Assembly (NCBI RefSeq): GCF_020991475.1
Contig: NZ_JAJMPA010000001.1
Span: 1,798,001 to 1,862,000 of the forward strand
Origin: Pedobacter sp. MC2016-14
Lineage (GTDB): Bacteria > Bacteroidota > Bacteroidia > Sphingobacteriales > Sphingobacteriaceae
Reading direction: 5' to 3'
Length of the DNA stretch: 64,000 bases
Shown here: piece by piece, positions 27,235 through 35,100 of the stretch
How the letters are laid out: each line of letters opens with the position of its first letter
How positions within the stretch are numbered: the first letter of the stretch is position 1
Translations under genes and position numbers: made by a program
Notes under the pieces: generated by a model
Databases searched by the model: none
What the model was told of the DNA's origin: nothing
What the model saw: the letters and a program-made list of their open reading frames with translations, nothing else

Positions 27235-28413
27235 ATGATAAAAAGAATAGGCATTTTGCTGGTGGCCATGTTTATGATGGTAGCTATTTCCAGTGCTCAG
27301 GTAAAACCCTTTACCCTTAAAGGCACAATAACCGGGAAAACTGCTGGTAAAATCTATCTCGGTTACGAGGTAAACGGCAAATTAAATATTGACAGTACAA
27401 TCGTTGAAAACGGGAGGTTCTGGTTTAAAGGAAATATTGAGGGCGTGACTGAAGCAAAGGTGATGGTTGTAAAAAAGCCATCCAGGATAAGTGATTCCTT
27501 TAAGCTTTACATAAGTCCAGGAATACAAACGCTTTCCATCAATTCTGACGATCTTTCAAATTCAACCCTTAGCGGCACTGCTGTAGCCGAAGAAATGGTG
27601 AATTTGAAAGCATTTAAAGCCGATATTTCACCAGAATTTTCAAAAGCGATGAACAATTTGGAGGAGGCTTTTTTTGCCTACGCTAAGGCTCAGCAAAACA
27701 AAGCGGATGATGCAACCCTTAATAAGCTTAAGAACGAAAGGGATGTCTTAAGAAACAAAGTACTTCCACTAAATTCACTGATGCAGGAAAGGGAATGTGC
27801 ATACATGGATAAATACCCCAGTGGCTACTTAACCGCATTTTTGTTAAAAGAGAATTTGAATACGCCTGAAGCCTCGAAGCGCTTTAATCTATTGTCAGCC
27901 GAGGTGGCCAATAGCCCAATTGGGAGAAATATAAAGAAGGAATTGGACGTAATTGCAGGGGGAGCTGTTGGTGCTATGGCTCCAGAATTTTCATCAACCG
28001 AACTTCGCGGTGATAAATTAAGTCTTTCTGATTATAAAGGAAAGTATGTACTGTTGGATTTTTGGGCTTCATGGTGTGTGCCTTGCAGGGCTGGAAATCC
28101 ACATTTGTTGGCATTATACGGCAAGTACAAGGACAAAGGTTTTGAAATTATAGGTATATCTGACGATGATACTGCGAAACCCGCCTGGAAAAAGGCAATT
28201 GAGGATGATAAGATAGGAGTATGGAAACATGTGTTACGGGGATTAAAGAGATTGCCGGATGGAGGCTTCGATCGAAGTAAAGCAATTACAACTCCATATT
28301 CAGTCGGATCTTATCCAACAAAAATATTGATCGACAACAAGGGCATCATTATAGGCCGATATAGTGGGGAGGATCGTGGCATGGATGACTTGCTTGAAAA
28401 AATTTTTAAATAA
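27235..28413 (+). CDS. TlpA-type thioredoxin-like protein with DUF4369 domain, locus 2 (third of three)
   Basis: The 392-residue product has a signal peptide ending near SSAQ (about 22), a DUF4369 domain (about 25-125, FTLKGTITGKTAGKIYLGY), a helical linker and a thioredoxin domain with C281-V-P-C284 in FWASWCVPCRAGNPH. Compared with the gene before it, there is a longer insertion before the cis-proline (GSYPTKILID), rich in charged residues (KRLPDGGFDRSKAI). It ends the second locus. Such proteins reduce disulfides in periplasmic substrates or in c-type cytochrome maturation; here the neighbourhood points to the imported substrate instead. Confidence 0.9.
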   Translation: MIKRIGILLVAMFMMVAISSAQVKPFTLKGTITGKTAGKIYLGYEVNGKLNIDSTIVENGRFWFKGNIEGVTEAKVMVVKKPSRISDSFKLYISPGIQTLSINSDDLSNSTLSGTAVAEEMVNLKAFKADISPEFSKAMNNLEEAFFAYAKAQQNKADDATLNKLKNERDVLRNKVLPLNSLMQERECAYMDKYPSGYLTAFLLKENLNTPEASKRFNLLSAEVANSPIGRNIKKELDVIAGGAVGAMAPEFSSTELRGDKLSLSDYKGKYVLLDFWASWCVPCRAGNPHLLALYGKYKDKGFEIIGISDDDTAKPAWKKAIEDDKIGVWKHVLRGLKRLPDGGFDRSKAITTPYSVGSYPTKILIDNKGIIIGRYSGEDRGMDDLLEKIFK

Positions 28414-28423
28414 TTTGGATTAC

Positions 28424-28448
28424 GCAGCTTACAGAGATTGTAAGCTGC
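28424..28448 (+). terminator. stem-loop after locus 2
   Basis: GCAGCTTACA (28424-28433) pairs perfectly with TGTAAGCTGC (28439-28448) around a 5-base loop, 10 bases after the last thioredoxin gene. The following bases are AATTTC, so the T run is poor; still the best candidate for the end of the locus 2 transcript. Confidence 0.55.
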
Positions 28449-28488
28449 AATTTCAATGCTGTTACCACATAATTTGTTAAATAAATAA

Positions 28489-28611
28489 CCTGCATCGCCT
28501 AAATGCTCTTAGGATACGGCTACCCGTGGTATATTGAACCTAATAGAACAAGGTGTAATGCTGAAAGAAAAAGGCGGAGGACGCAGCACTAGCTATGTTT
28601 TGAACATCTGA
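28489..28611 (+). pseudogene. remnant of a Fic-family protein C-terminus
   Basis: In one frame this reads PASPKCS, a stop at 28510-28512, then DTATRGILNLIEQGVMLKE and KGGGRSTSYVLNI before a stop at 28609-28611. The pattern 'DTATR.I..L.E.G......GGGRSTSY.L' is what the C-terminal winged helix of many Fic-family proteins looks like. There is no start codon and no upstream Fic motif (HPFx[D/E]GNGR) in the 75 bases back to the previous gene, so this is a decayed tail. The Fic assignment is from memory of the family's C-terminus. The rest of the 346-base gap holds a hairpin before it and the tRNA terminator after it. Confidence 0.6.
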
Positions 28612-28719
28612 CGGGGTTAACTCAATAGTATGCTTAACAAAGGAAAAAATATTTGCACTCCGCAGTATTTGGTATTGTTCATTGATCCCTTTATTTTGTA
28701 TCTGTTTTTTACAAAAAGC

Positions 28720-28753
28720 GAAAAAGCCTCTAGATGTAAATCTAGAGGCTTTT
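28720..28753 (-). terminator. terminator of the tRNA-Met gene
   Basis: A 13-bp perfect stem (28722-28734 with 28741-28753) around a 6-base loop lies just beyond the 3' end of the tRNA on the minus strand and continues into T residues. It is a classic intrinsic terminator. Confidence 0.85.
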
Positions 28754-28759
28754 AATCTG

Positions 28760-28833
28760 TAGCGGGGAGCAGGATCGAACTGCCGACCTCAGGGTTATGA
28801 ATCCTGCGCTCTAACCATCTGAGCTACCCCGCC
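28760..28833 (-). tRNA. tRNA-Met (CAU)
   Basis: On the minus strand this 74-base sequence folds as a tRNA. The acceptor stem is GGCGGGG with CCCCGCU, the D arm has GCUC..GAGC, the anticodon loop UUCAUAA gives anticodon CAU, and the T arm contains GUUCGAUCC. The discriminator base is A and CCA is not encoded, as usual in Bacteroidota. The acceptor stem G1-U72 pair is not the C1-A72 mismatch of initiator tRNA, so this is an elongator; a tRNA-Ile with a lysidine-modified CAU cannot be fully excluded. Confidence 0.93.
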
Positions 28834-28878
28834 GGGCTTTTGGTTATTAAAAAACCAGGCTGATTTTTTAAAGAGTTG

Positions 28879-28886
28879 CAAATATA
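28879..28886 (-). promoter_or_regulatory. -7 box for the tRNA-Met gene
   Basis: On the minus strand TATATTTG fits the Bacteroidota -7 consensus, about 45 bases upstream of the mature tRNA 5' end; a TTTG lies about 25 bases further upstream as a loose -33 element. Confidence 0.5.
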
Positions 28887-28959
28887 GAATAATTTACTTT
28901 TCTTTAGAAACAAAATAATGAAAATTGTTAAAATAACTCAAATTACATAAGGGTCGCAG

Positions 28960-29340
28960 ATGTCAGAAAAGAAAAAGTTCACATTAGAATATGAGTTAAA
29001 ATCCTCACCACGAATATTGTTCTCGTTTATCAGTGAGCCGAATGGTCTGTCGCAATGGTTTGCCGATGATGTGGTATTTAAAGACCAGGTTTACATCTTT
29101 TCATGGGATGATGAGGTTCAAAAGGCCAAACTGCTTAGCATAAAGGAGAACAAACTAGTTAAATTTAAATGGCTGGATGACGAACCTCATTGCTATTTTG
29201 AAATGGAAATCATCCAGGACGAGCTAACCAATGACGTTGCACTGGCCATTACAGATTTTGCAACCGAGGATACCCTAAAGGAACGTACGTTGATCTGGGA
29301 TAATCAAATAACTTACCTGCACAGTGTAATTGGTGCTTAA
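28960..29340 (+). CDS. START-like (AHSA1/SRPBCC-type) domain protein
   Basis: This 126-residue cytoplasmic protein is one START-like domain: a beta-strand with LEYELKSSPRILFSFISEPNGLSQWFADDV in pieces, a WDDE..KA.L strand, FKWLDDEP and a C-terminal helix with LIWDNQITYLHSVIGA. The family has a helix-grip fold with a hydrophobic cavity. This compact version is conserved in Bacteroidota next to the LptF/G permease gene, which here follows after 30 bases. Ligand and function are unknown. Confidence 0.85.
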   Translation: MSEKKKFTLEYELKSSPRILFSFISEPNGLSQWFADDVVFKDQVYIFSWDDEVQKAKLLSIKENKLVKFKWLDDEPHCYFEMEIIQDELTNDVALAITDFATEDTLKERTLIWDNQITYLHSVIGA

Positions 29341-29358
29341 TTTTTCTGCTCCTTTGCC

Positions 29359-29366
29359 TACCTTTG
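29359..29366 (+). promoter_or_regulatory. -7 box abutting the LptF/G start codon
   Basis: TACCTTTG matches TAnnTTTG and ends only 4 bases before the TTG start at 29371. Transcription would then begin at or a few bases from the start codon, giving a leaderless or nearly leaderless mRNA. Confidence 0.5.
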
Positions 29367-29370
29367 TATC

Positions 29371-30813
29371 TTGAAAAAGATTCATTTACTGCTGATCAAA
29401 GCATTTGTTAAACCGTTTATCGTCACATTTTTTATTGTGATGTTTATCCTTTTAATGCTTTTCCTTTTTAAATACGTAGACGATTTAATAGGAAAGGGCT
29501 TTGAATGGTATATGATTTTGGAGCTGATGTTTTACGCATCTGCTGCCAATGTTTCCATGGCTTTACCATTGGCCATTCTTTTGTCTTCTATCTCCACTTT
29601 TGGGACCCTGGGAGAAAACTATGAGCTGGTGGCCATTAAATCAGCTGGTATTTCTTTACGAAGTGCCATGAAGCCTTTGTTTATCTGTATTATATTCATC
29701 GCCATTGGCTCCTTTCTCTTTTCAGATTATATGCTGCCAAAAGCCAATCTGAAGTTCGGCTCCCTGCTTTGGGATGTTCGTAATAAAAAGCTCTCCTTTC
29801 TAATTAAAGAAGGTGTTTTCAATAACAGTATTCCCGGATATTCTATCAGGGTAGATAAAAAATACGAGGACGGTCGTTTAGAAGGCATCATGATTTACGA
29901 CCACAGTGGAAACAACGGCATTGCTAAAATTATCATTGCAAAAGATGGTAAAATGGGTAAGACCGCTGATGAAAAATATTTAATTTTAAAGCTCAATAAT
30001 GGTGTAAGGTACGAGGAATCTGCAGGTAAAAGCACTTCATATAACCCCAGGCAGGAACTCTATCGAATGCGTTTTAAAGAAACAGAACAGAAATTCGACT
30101 TCTCTAGTTTTAAGCTTGGCAAGACTGACGAGAATAGCTTTAGGGGCAATACCGCAATGCTAAACTTAAAAGGATTGAGCAGAAAAGCAGATTCGTTAAA
30201 GAGAGAGCTAGATAGTATAAACAATTTCTCCAATACCGTTTTGGCAAGTTATTACAAGCAAAACAATGCCAATAAAGGATATACCAAAATTGTTATTCCC
30301 CCAAAAAAAATAGAAGGAGATATTCTTAAAACCATTCCGAAGAACCAACAATTGGGCGCAGTACAGAGCGCACTGGATCAGGCGCAATCCATTAGCCAAA
30401 CGTTGAGCAATAAGGTGCCAGATCATGACGATCGCGTAAAAAATATCATCAAAGCAAGAGTAGAATACCAGCGTAAATTTACCCTCGCCGTATCCTGTAT
30501 CCTGCTGTTTTTTATCGGGGCGCCACTCGGGGCTATCATCAGAAAAGGTGGTTTGGGTTTGCCAGTAGTAATGGCTATCGTATTTTTCTTAATTTACCAC
30601 ATCATTTCTACCGTAGCAGAAAAGTCGGCAAATCAGGGCAACATCAATCCAATTCTGGGAATCTGGCTGGCCATCATAGTATTGAGCCCCTTGGGTGCAT
30701 TTCTAACCTATAAAGCTACGGCAGATTCTGCGCTGTTCGATATCGGTGCTTACAAGGTGTTTTTTGCAAACCTCTTTAAAAAGAAATCAAAAGGTGGCCA
30801 GATCAGCAGCTAA
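29371..30813 (+). CDS. LptF/LptG-family permease
   Basis: The 480-residue protein starts with TTG (MKKIHLLLIKAFVKPF). It has three N-terminal membrane helices (about 13-35, 48-75, 98-120), a large periplasmic beta-rich domain (about 130-340, with IPGYSIRVDKKYEDGRLEGIMIYD in pieces) and three C-terminal helices (about 365-460). This is the YjgP/YjgQ layout of the two permease subunits that, with the ATPase LptB, lift lipopolysaccharide from the inner membrane to the LptC-A-D bridge. F and G cannot be told apart by eye. The central domain is longer than in Escherichia coli (about 360 residues in total there), as usual in Bacteroidota. Confidence 0.9.
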   Translation: MKKIHLLLIKAFVKPFIVTFFIVMFILLMLFLFKYVDDLIGKGFEWYMILELMFYASAANVSMALPLAILLSSISTFGTLGENYELVAIKSAGISLRSAMKPLFICIIFIAIGSFLFSDYMLPKANLKFGSLLWDVRNKKLSFLIKEGVFNNSIPGYSIRVDKKYEDGRLEGIMIYDHSGNNGIAKIIIAKDGKMGKTADEKYLILKLNNGVRYEESAGKSTSYNPRQELYRMRFKETEQKFDFSSFKLGKTDENSFRGNTAMLNLKGLSRKADSLKRELDSINNFSNTVLASYYKQNNANKGYTKIVIPPKKIEGDILKTIPKNQQLGAVQSALDQAQSISQTLSNKVPDHDDRVKNIIKARVEYQRKFTLAVSCILLFFIGAPLGAIIRKGGLGLPVVMAIVFFLIYHIISTVAEKSANQGNINPILGIWLAIIVLSPLGAFLTYKATADSALFDIGAYKVFFANLFKKKSKGGQISS

Positions 30814-30865
30814 TTTTGATTACTTAGCCATGATATTTTTAAAGCGTAAATATATATTTAGGTTG

Positions 30866-30873
30866 TAACTTTG
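30866..30873 (+). promoter_or_regulatory. -7 box for ribBA
   Basis: TAACTTTG fits TAnnTTTG, 62 bases before the ribBA ATG. The leader is too short for an FMN riboswitch. Confidence 0.5.
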
Positions 30874-30935
30874 TTTCATCATTCTATAGCAGCAGAAATT
30901 GCTTTTCAGGTGCTAAGAATACTAATATTCATAAA

Positions 30936-32147
30936 ATGGACACTATACTGAATACAATAGAAGAAGCTATTGCAGATATAAAAGATGGTAAAATCATAAT
31001 TGTTGTTGATGATGAAGACAGGGAGAACGAAGGAGACTTCTTAACTGCCGCCGGCAACGCAACTCCAGAGGTGATTAACTTTATGGCTACCTATGGCCGC
31101 GGATTGATCTGTGCGCCTTTAACCGAGCAAAGATGTGATGAGTTGGAACTTGAGTTGATGGTGGGTAAAAACACTGCTGCTTATGAAACCAACTTTACGG
31201 TATCGGTTGACCTTGTAGGTCATGGTTGTACAACAGGTATCTCTGCCTCAGACCGCTCTAAAACAATATTGGCGCTGGTAAATCCAGATACTGACCCTGC
31301 AGAATTGGGCAGGCCGGGACACATTTTCCCATTGCGCGCTAAAGACGGCGGCGTATTGAGAAGGTCTGGACATACTGAAGCTGCGGTAGATTTGGCCATG
31401 CTTGCGGGTATGGAACCTGCTGGCGTACTGGTAGAGATTATGAAGGATGATGGTGAAATGGCACGCATGCCCGATTTGATTAAAATTGCAGCACAGCACC
31501 AGCTTAAAATTATCTCCATTAAAGATTTGATCGCTTACCGATTGAGTAAGGAGAGTTTGATTAAACAAGAGGTTACCGTAAACCTGCCTACCCAATGGGG
31601 AGATTTTAAAATGACGGCTTATACTCAGCTGGATAATGGCGCCAATCACCTGGCCTTAACAAAGGGAGAGTGGAAGGAAGATGAGCCCGTATTGGTACGT
31701 GTACATAGTTCTTGTGTAACAGGCGATATTTTTGGCTCATGCCGTTGTGATTGCGGGCCGCAGTTGCACAAAGCAATGGAGATGATTCAGAAAGAAGGTA
31801 AAGGCATCATTGTTTACATGAATCAGGAAGGTCGTGGTATAGGCCTGATCAATAAACTGAGGTCATATAACTTACAGGATGCTGGTTTTGATACGGTAGA
31901 AGCCAATATTAAATTGGGCTTTAAGGGAGACGAACGTGATTACGGCGTAGGGGCACAGATATTAAGAGATCAGGGGGTAACCAAAATGCGCCTGCTCTCT
32001 AATAATCCAACTAAACGTGCCGGCCTCATTGGCTACGATTTAGAGATTGTAGAAAACATTGCGATAGAGATAGAAAGTAATGTCCACAATGAGTCTTATT
32101 TAAAGACCAAAAGAGATAAAATGGGACACCAGATTATGAAAGGATAA
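30936..32147 (+). CDS. ribBA: bifunctional 3,4-dihydroxy-2-butanone-4-phosphate synthase / GTP cyclohydrolase II
   Basis: The 403-residue enzyme starts riboflavin synthesis from both substrates. Residues 1-200 are the RibB domain, with [10 protein letters not shown] (metal and ribulose-5-phosphate site) and [12 protein letters not shown]. Residues about 206-400 are the RibA domain, with the zinc cysteines Cys260, Cys271 and Cys273 ([15 protein letters not shown], spacing as in E. coli RibA) and the GTP-site motif [10 protein letters not shown]. It converts GTP to the pyrimidine precursor and ribulose 5-phosphate to the four-carbon unit. The ribF gene for FMN/FAD lies about 16 kb away. Confidence 0.97.
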   Translation: MDTILNTIEEAIADIKDGKIIIVVDDEDRENEGDFLTAAGNATPEVINFMATYGRGLICAPLTEQRCDELELELMVGKNTAAYETNFTVSVDLVGHGCTTGISASDRSKTILALVNPDTDPAELGRPGHIFPLRAKDGGVLRRSGHTEAAVDLAMLAGMEPAGVLVEIMKDDGEMARMPDLIKIAAQHQLKIISIKDLIAYRLSKESLIKQEVTVNLPTQWGDFKMTAYTQLDNGANHLALTKGEWKEDEPVLVRVHSSCVTGDIFGSCRCDCGPQLHKAMEMIQKEGKGIIVYMNQEGRGIGLINKLRSYNLQDAGFDTVEANIKLGFKGDERDYGVGAQILRDQGVTKMRLLSNNPTKRAGLIGYDLEIVENIAIEIESNVHNESYLKTKRDKMGHQIMKG

Positions 32148-32169
32148 AATCATTTGAAGAAGAGCAAAG

Positions 32170-35100
32170 TTATTTTTTGCTCTTCTTTAATGTTTCAATG
32201 ATCATGTCTTTGCGTTGAGCAGGTGGAATGGCATCTTTTTTAGCCTCTTCCTCCTGCTTTTTCTTTTGATTCCGTTTGTACTGACCGCTTATCTTTTGCA
32301 AAAATTCCCTGAAGTTATCAAACTGTTGCGTGTAAATCAGACCCAATGAAGTGACATTGGTATTTTGGTTAATACCAGAATTGGTAAAAATACTTTGCTG
32401 CGTTGGTGGCTTATTGGCCAGCTTACCAATTAAACTTCCATCCTTTTTAATCAGGGCCAGAATCTCTACCTCGCTACCCACATTATTTTTGGTAAACCCA
32501 ATAGGTGAGAGGTCACTCGTACTTCTTCTGTCTACAATACCCGCATTCAAAATGATCCTGTCGTTAAAAAACTTAAAAGAAGCATTGGCCTCACTTAAAG
32601 ACCTGATGTTGATGTCTACAAAGTCCAGGTTTAAAGAAGAAAGCACATTGTTAAACTGATTAAAGAGCAGTTCAGTGGCCGTACTCGTTACACCAGAGGT
32701 CAATTGCTCGCCCAAATTTGCCGCACCTGTACCAGGTGCAAAACTCCTTCTAATGATCAAACTAAAAGCCTGAAGGTTCAGGTTGTTCTCATCATTAAAA
32801 TAAGCCTGCAGCTCTTCTTTAATGGCAGGGTTGGAAGGGAAAAAGATATCCAGTTTAATATCTGGCTTTAAGAGTAAGCCGGATAGGCCCATTTCTACTT
32901 CTGTAGATACCCGTTCATTTGCATTGCTACTCCGGTCGCGGTTTGCTGCCGTATATAAATCACTTAAGTTTGCCCTGAGCGCATAAATGGCTTTAAGCTG
33001 AATTTGTGCTGCAGTAGGATTGCCTGTCCAGCGGATGGTTCCACCCTGACGGATCGTAAATTTTTTATTGATAACCTCCTGTGCTGTGAAATCAAAACTA
33101 CCAGATTCAATGATGTAATCGCCCTGCATTTCAAAATCACCCAGACTATTAATTTCCAGGTTCAGGTCGCCATTTCCCTTGCCGCTAAGGTTGCCCAGTG
33201 TAGTATAAATATTGGCCGTACTGTTGGGGTCAACCTGCAGTTTAAAGCTCATTGTTAAACCGTCAAAGCTGGTGGCTTTTTTTACGGTATTGGCGGTATC
33301 TTTGCTCAAAAAAGTAATGAAATCTTTGCTGGTCACTGTTTCAGAGCTGTTTAAAGGCAAGTTAAATACAGTGCCCTTCTCCGTTTTAGCATCAATACCA
33401 ATAAACATGCGGTTAGTAGGCCCTTTAAATTTAAAGTTACCCGTAGCGTAGGCCTGCCCATAATAAATCGCATTGTCTTTAGCTGTTGTGTTTAAGGCCA
33501 TAAACCGGGTGGCATCAACATTAATGTCTAAATCAGGATTGTCAATGTTGTTAAGATCAACCGTTCCATTTGCTATGGCTTCATTGTTGTCAATATCCTT
33601 CAGTTTAAGGTCGTTGATTTTAATTACACTATTTTCAACAGCAACATCATCAGAGATGGTGTATCTGGTTTTAAGATAGTTTACGGTAAGTTGTGCTTTC
33701 TCCAGTGATAACGACCCATTGATCTCAGGTTTAGAAAATGGGCCTTTAACTGTTAAGTCCGCATTGATATTCCCTTTTAAGTCCGATACCAGTGTTTTTA
33801 CAAAAGGTTCCAGTACGGTGAGTTCACTATCATCCATACTTACACCCAAATCAATCAGCTTATCAGCCAAATTTAAGCTCCCCTCAATTTTAAAAGTTTC
33901 CTTGTTGGCATTTAAGATTTGGGTAAAAATATTAGCCACATTTTTGTCCTGGTCGTAAGAAGAGGTTTCAATCAGGCTCCCAATATAGGTGTCATTGAAG
34001 GTTAACGAATCAATCTTTAAATCGTCTTTGACCACGGGAGACTTAAGCAGGTTGCTCAATTGGGTTTTTCCGTTTAGGTTTCCTCCAAGCGTAACCCCAA
34101 GTGTTTTCACAAAAGGATTAAGCGTTTTCAGGCTAAAGTTATTAAAGCCAACAGTTAGCATGTCTTCAGGGTCATCAGATAAAATCCCATCAATGGTCAG
34201 TTTCTGTATGCCATTACTGAGGTCAAAATTGCTGATTTCGGTTTTAGAGTCGTTAAAATTGATGCGTACCTTTTCCTGAATGGCCCATTCCTCACTGTTG
34301 ATTTTTAAGATAGAAGGCAGGATGCTGATTTTAGCTGTGGTATCTGCAGAAAACTCTACCAGGCCGTTTAAATCCAACTGGTTCACGTCATCAGCGTTGG
34401 ATAACTTTAAGTTGAGCGCGAGACTGTCATTTCTTAAAATGTTGGAGATGTTGACGTTCTTGATGTATAAACTATCGTTGAGGTCTACACGGTCTGAGGT
34501 AATAATGGCCTGCAGCTGATTATTGTTGGTGTTTTCGTCCAGGATCAGGTTGTTAACTACGATGCCTTTGTAGGTGATTTTCTTTACAAACCCGTTTAGC
34601 GTAGCAATATTTTGTTGCGAATTGAAATTACCAATCAGTATCGCCTGATCTTCGATATTAAGTCCGGGAGCCACAAGTTCCGCAATGGGTTCAAAACGTT
34701 TAATCCTAAGGTCAAACTGGAAATTCTGTTCCCCAAACTTTACAATGTCCGTCTTTAAGGAAGGTACATAGGTTTTTGCCAAAGCTTTATAGTAAGAAGG
34801 AAGTGTATTTAAATCGTATTGACCTTTAATGCTGGCATCAAAAATATCCGATTCTACAGTAAGCTCCCTGTCAATACCCAGGCCACGGGCTCGTAATTGT
34901 ACCGAATCAATGTTGTAAATGCCTTTAACATTGTCTAGCCTGATCTTTTCAATAGAGAGTTTTCCTTGAATGTTGTTCAGGTTATTGCCAGAAAAATTAG
35001 TGCTAAAAACAGCGTCCACTTTCAAAGAGTCCTTAAATAGTTTAAGGGCTTTAAGCTTTGCGTTTTTAATGGTGGCATTAAAAGCAAAGACAGGTAATGT

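Noticed and set aside
30814..30935. Possible FMN riboswitch upstream of ribBA
   Set aside because: The gap is only 122 bases with a -7 box inside it; the remaining leader of about 60 bases is too short and shows none of the conserved FMN-element core.
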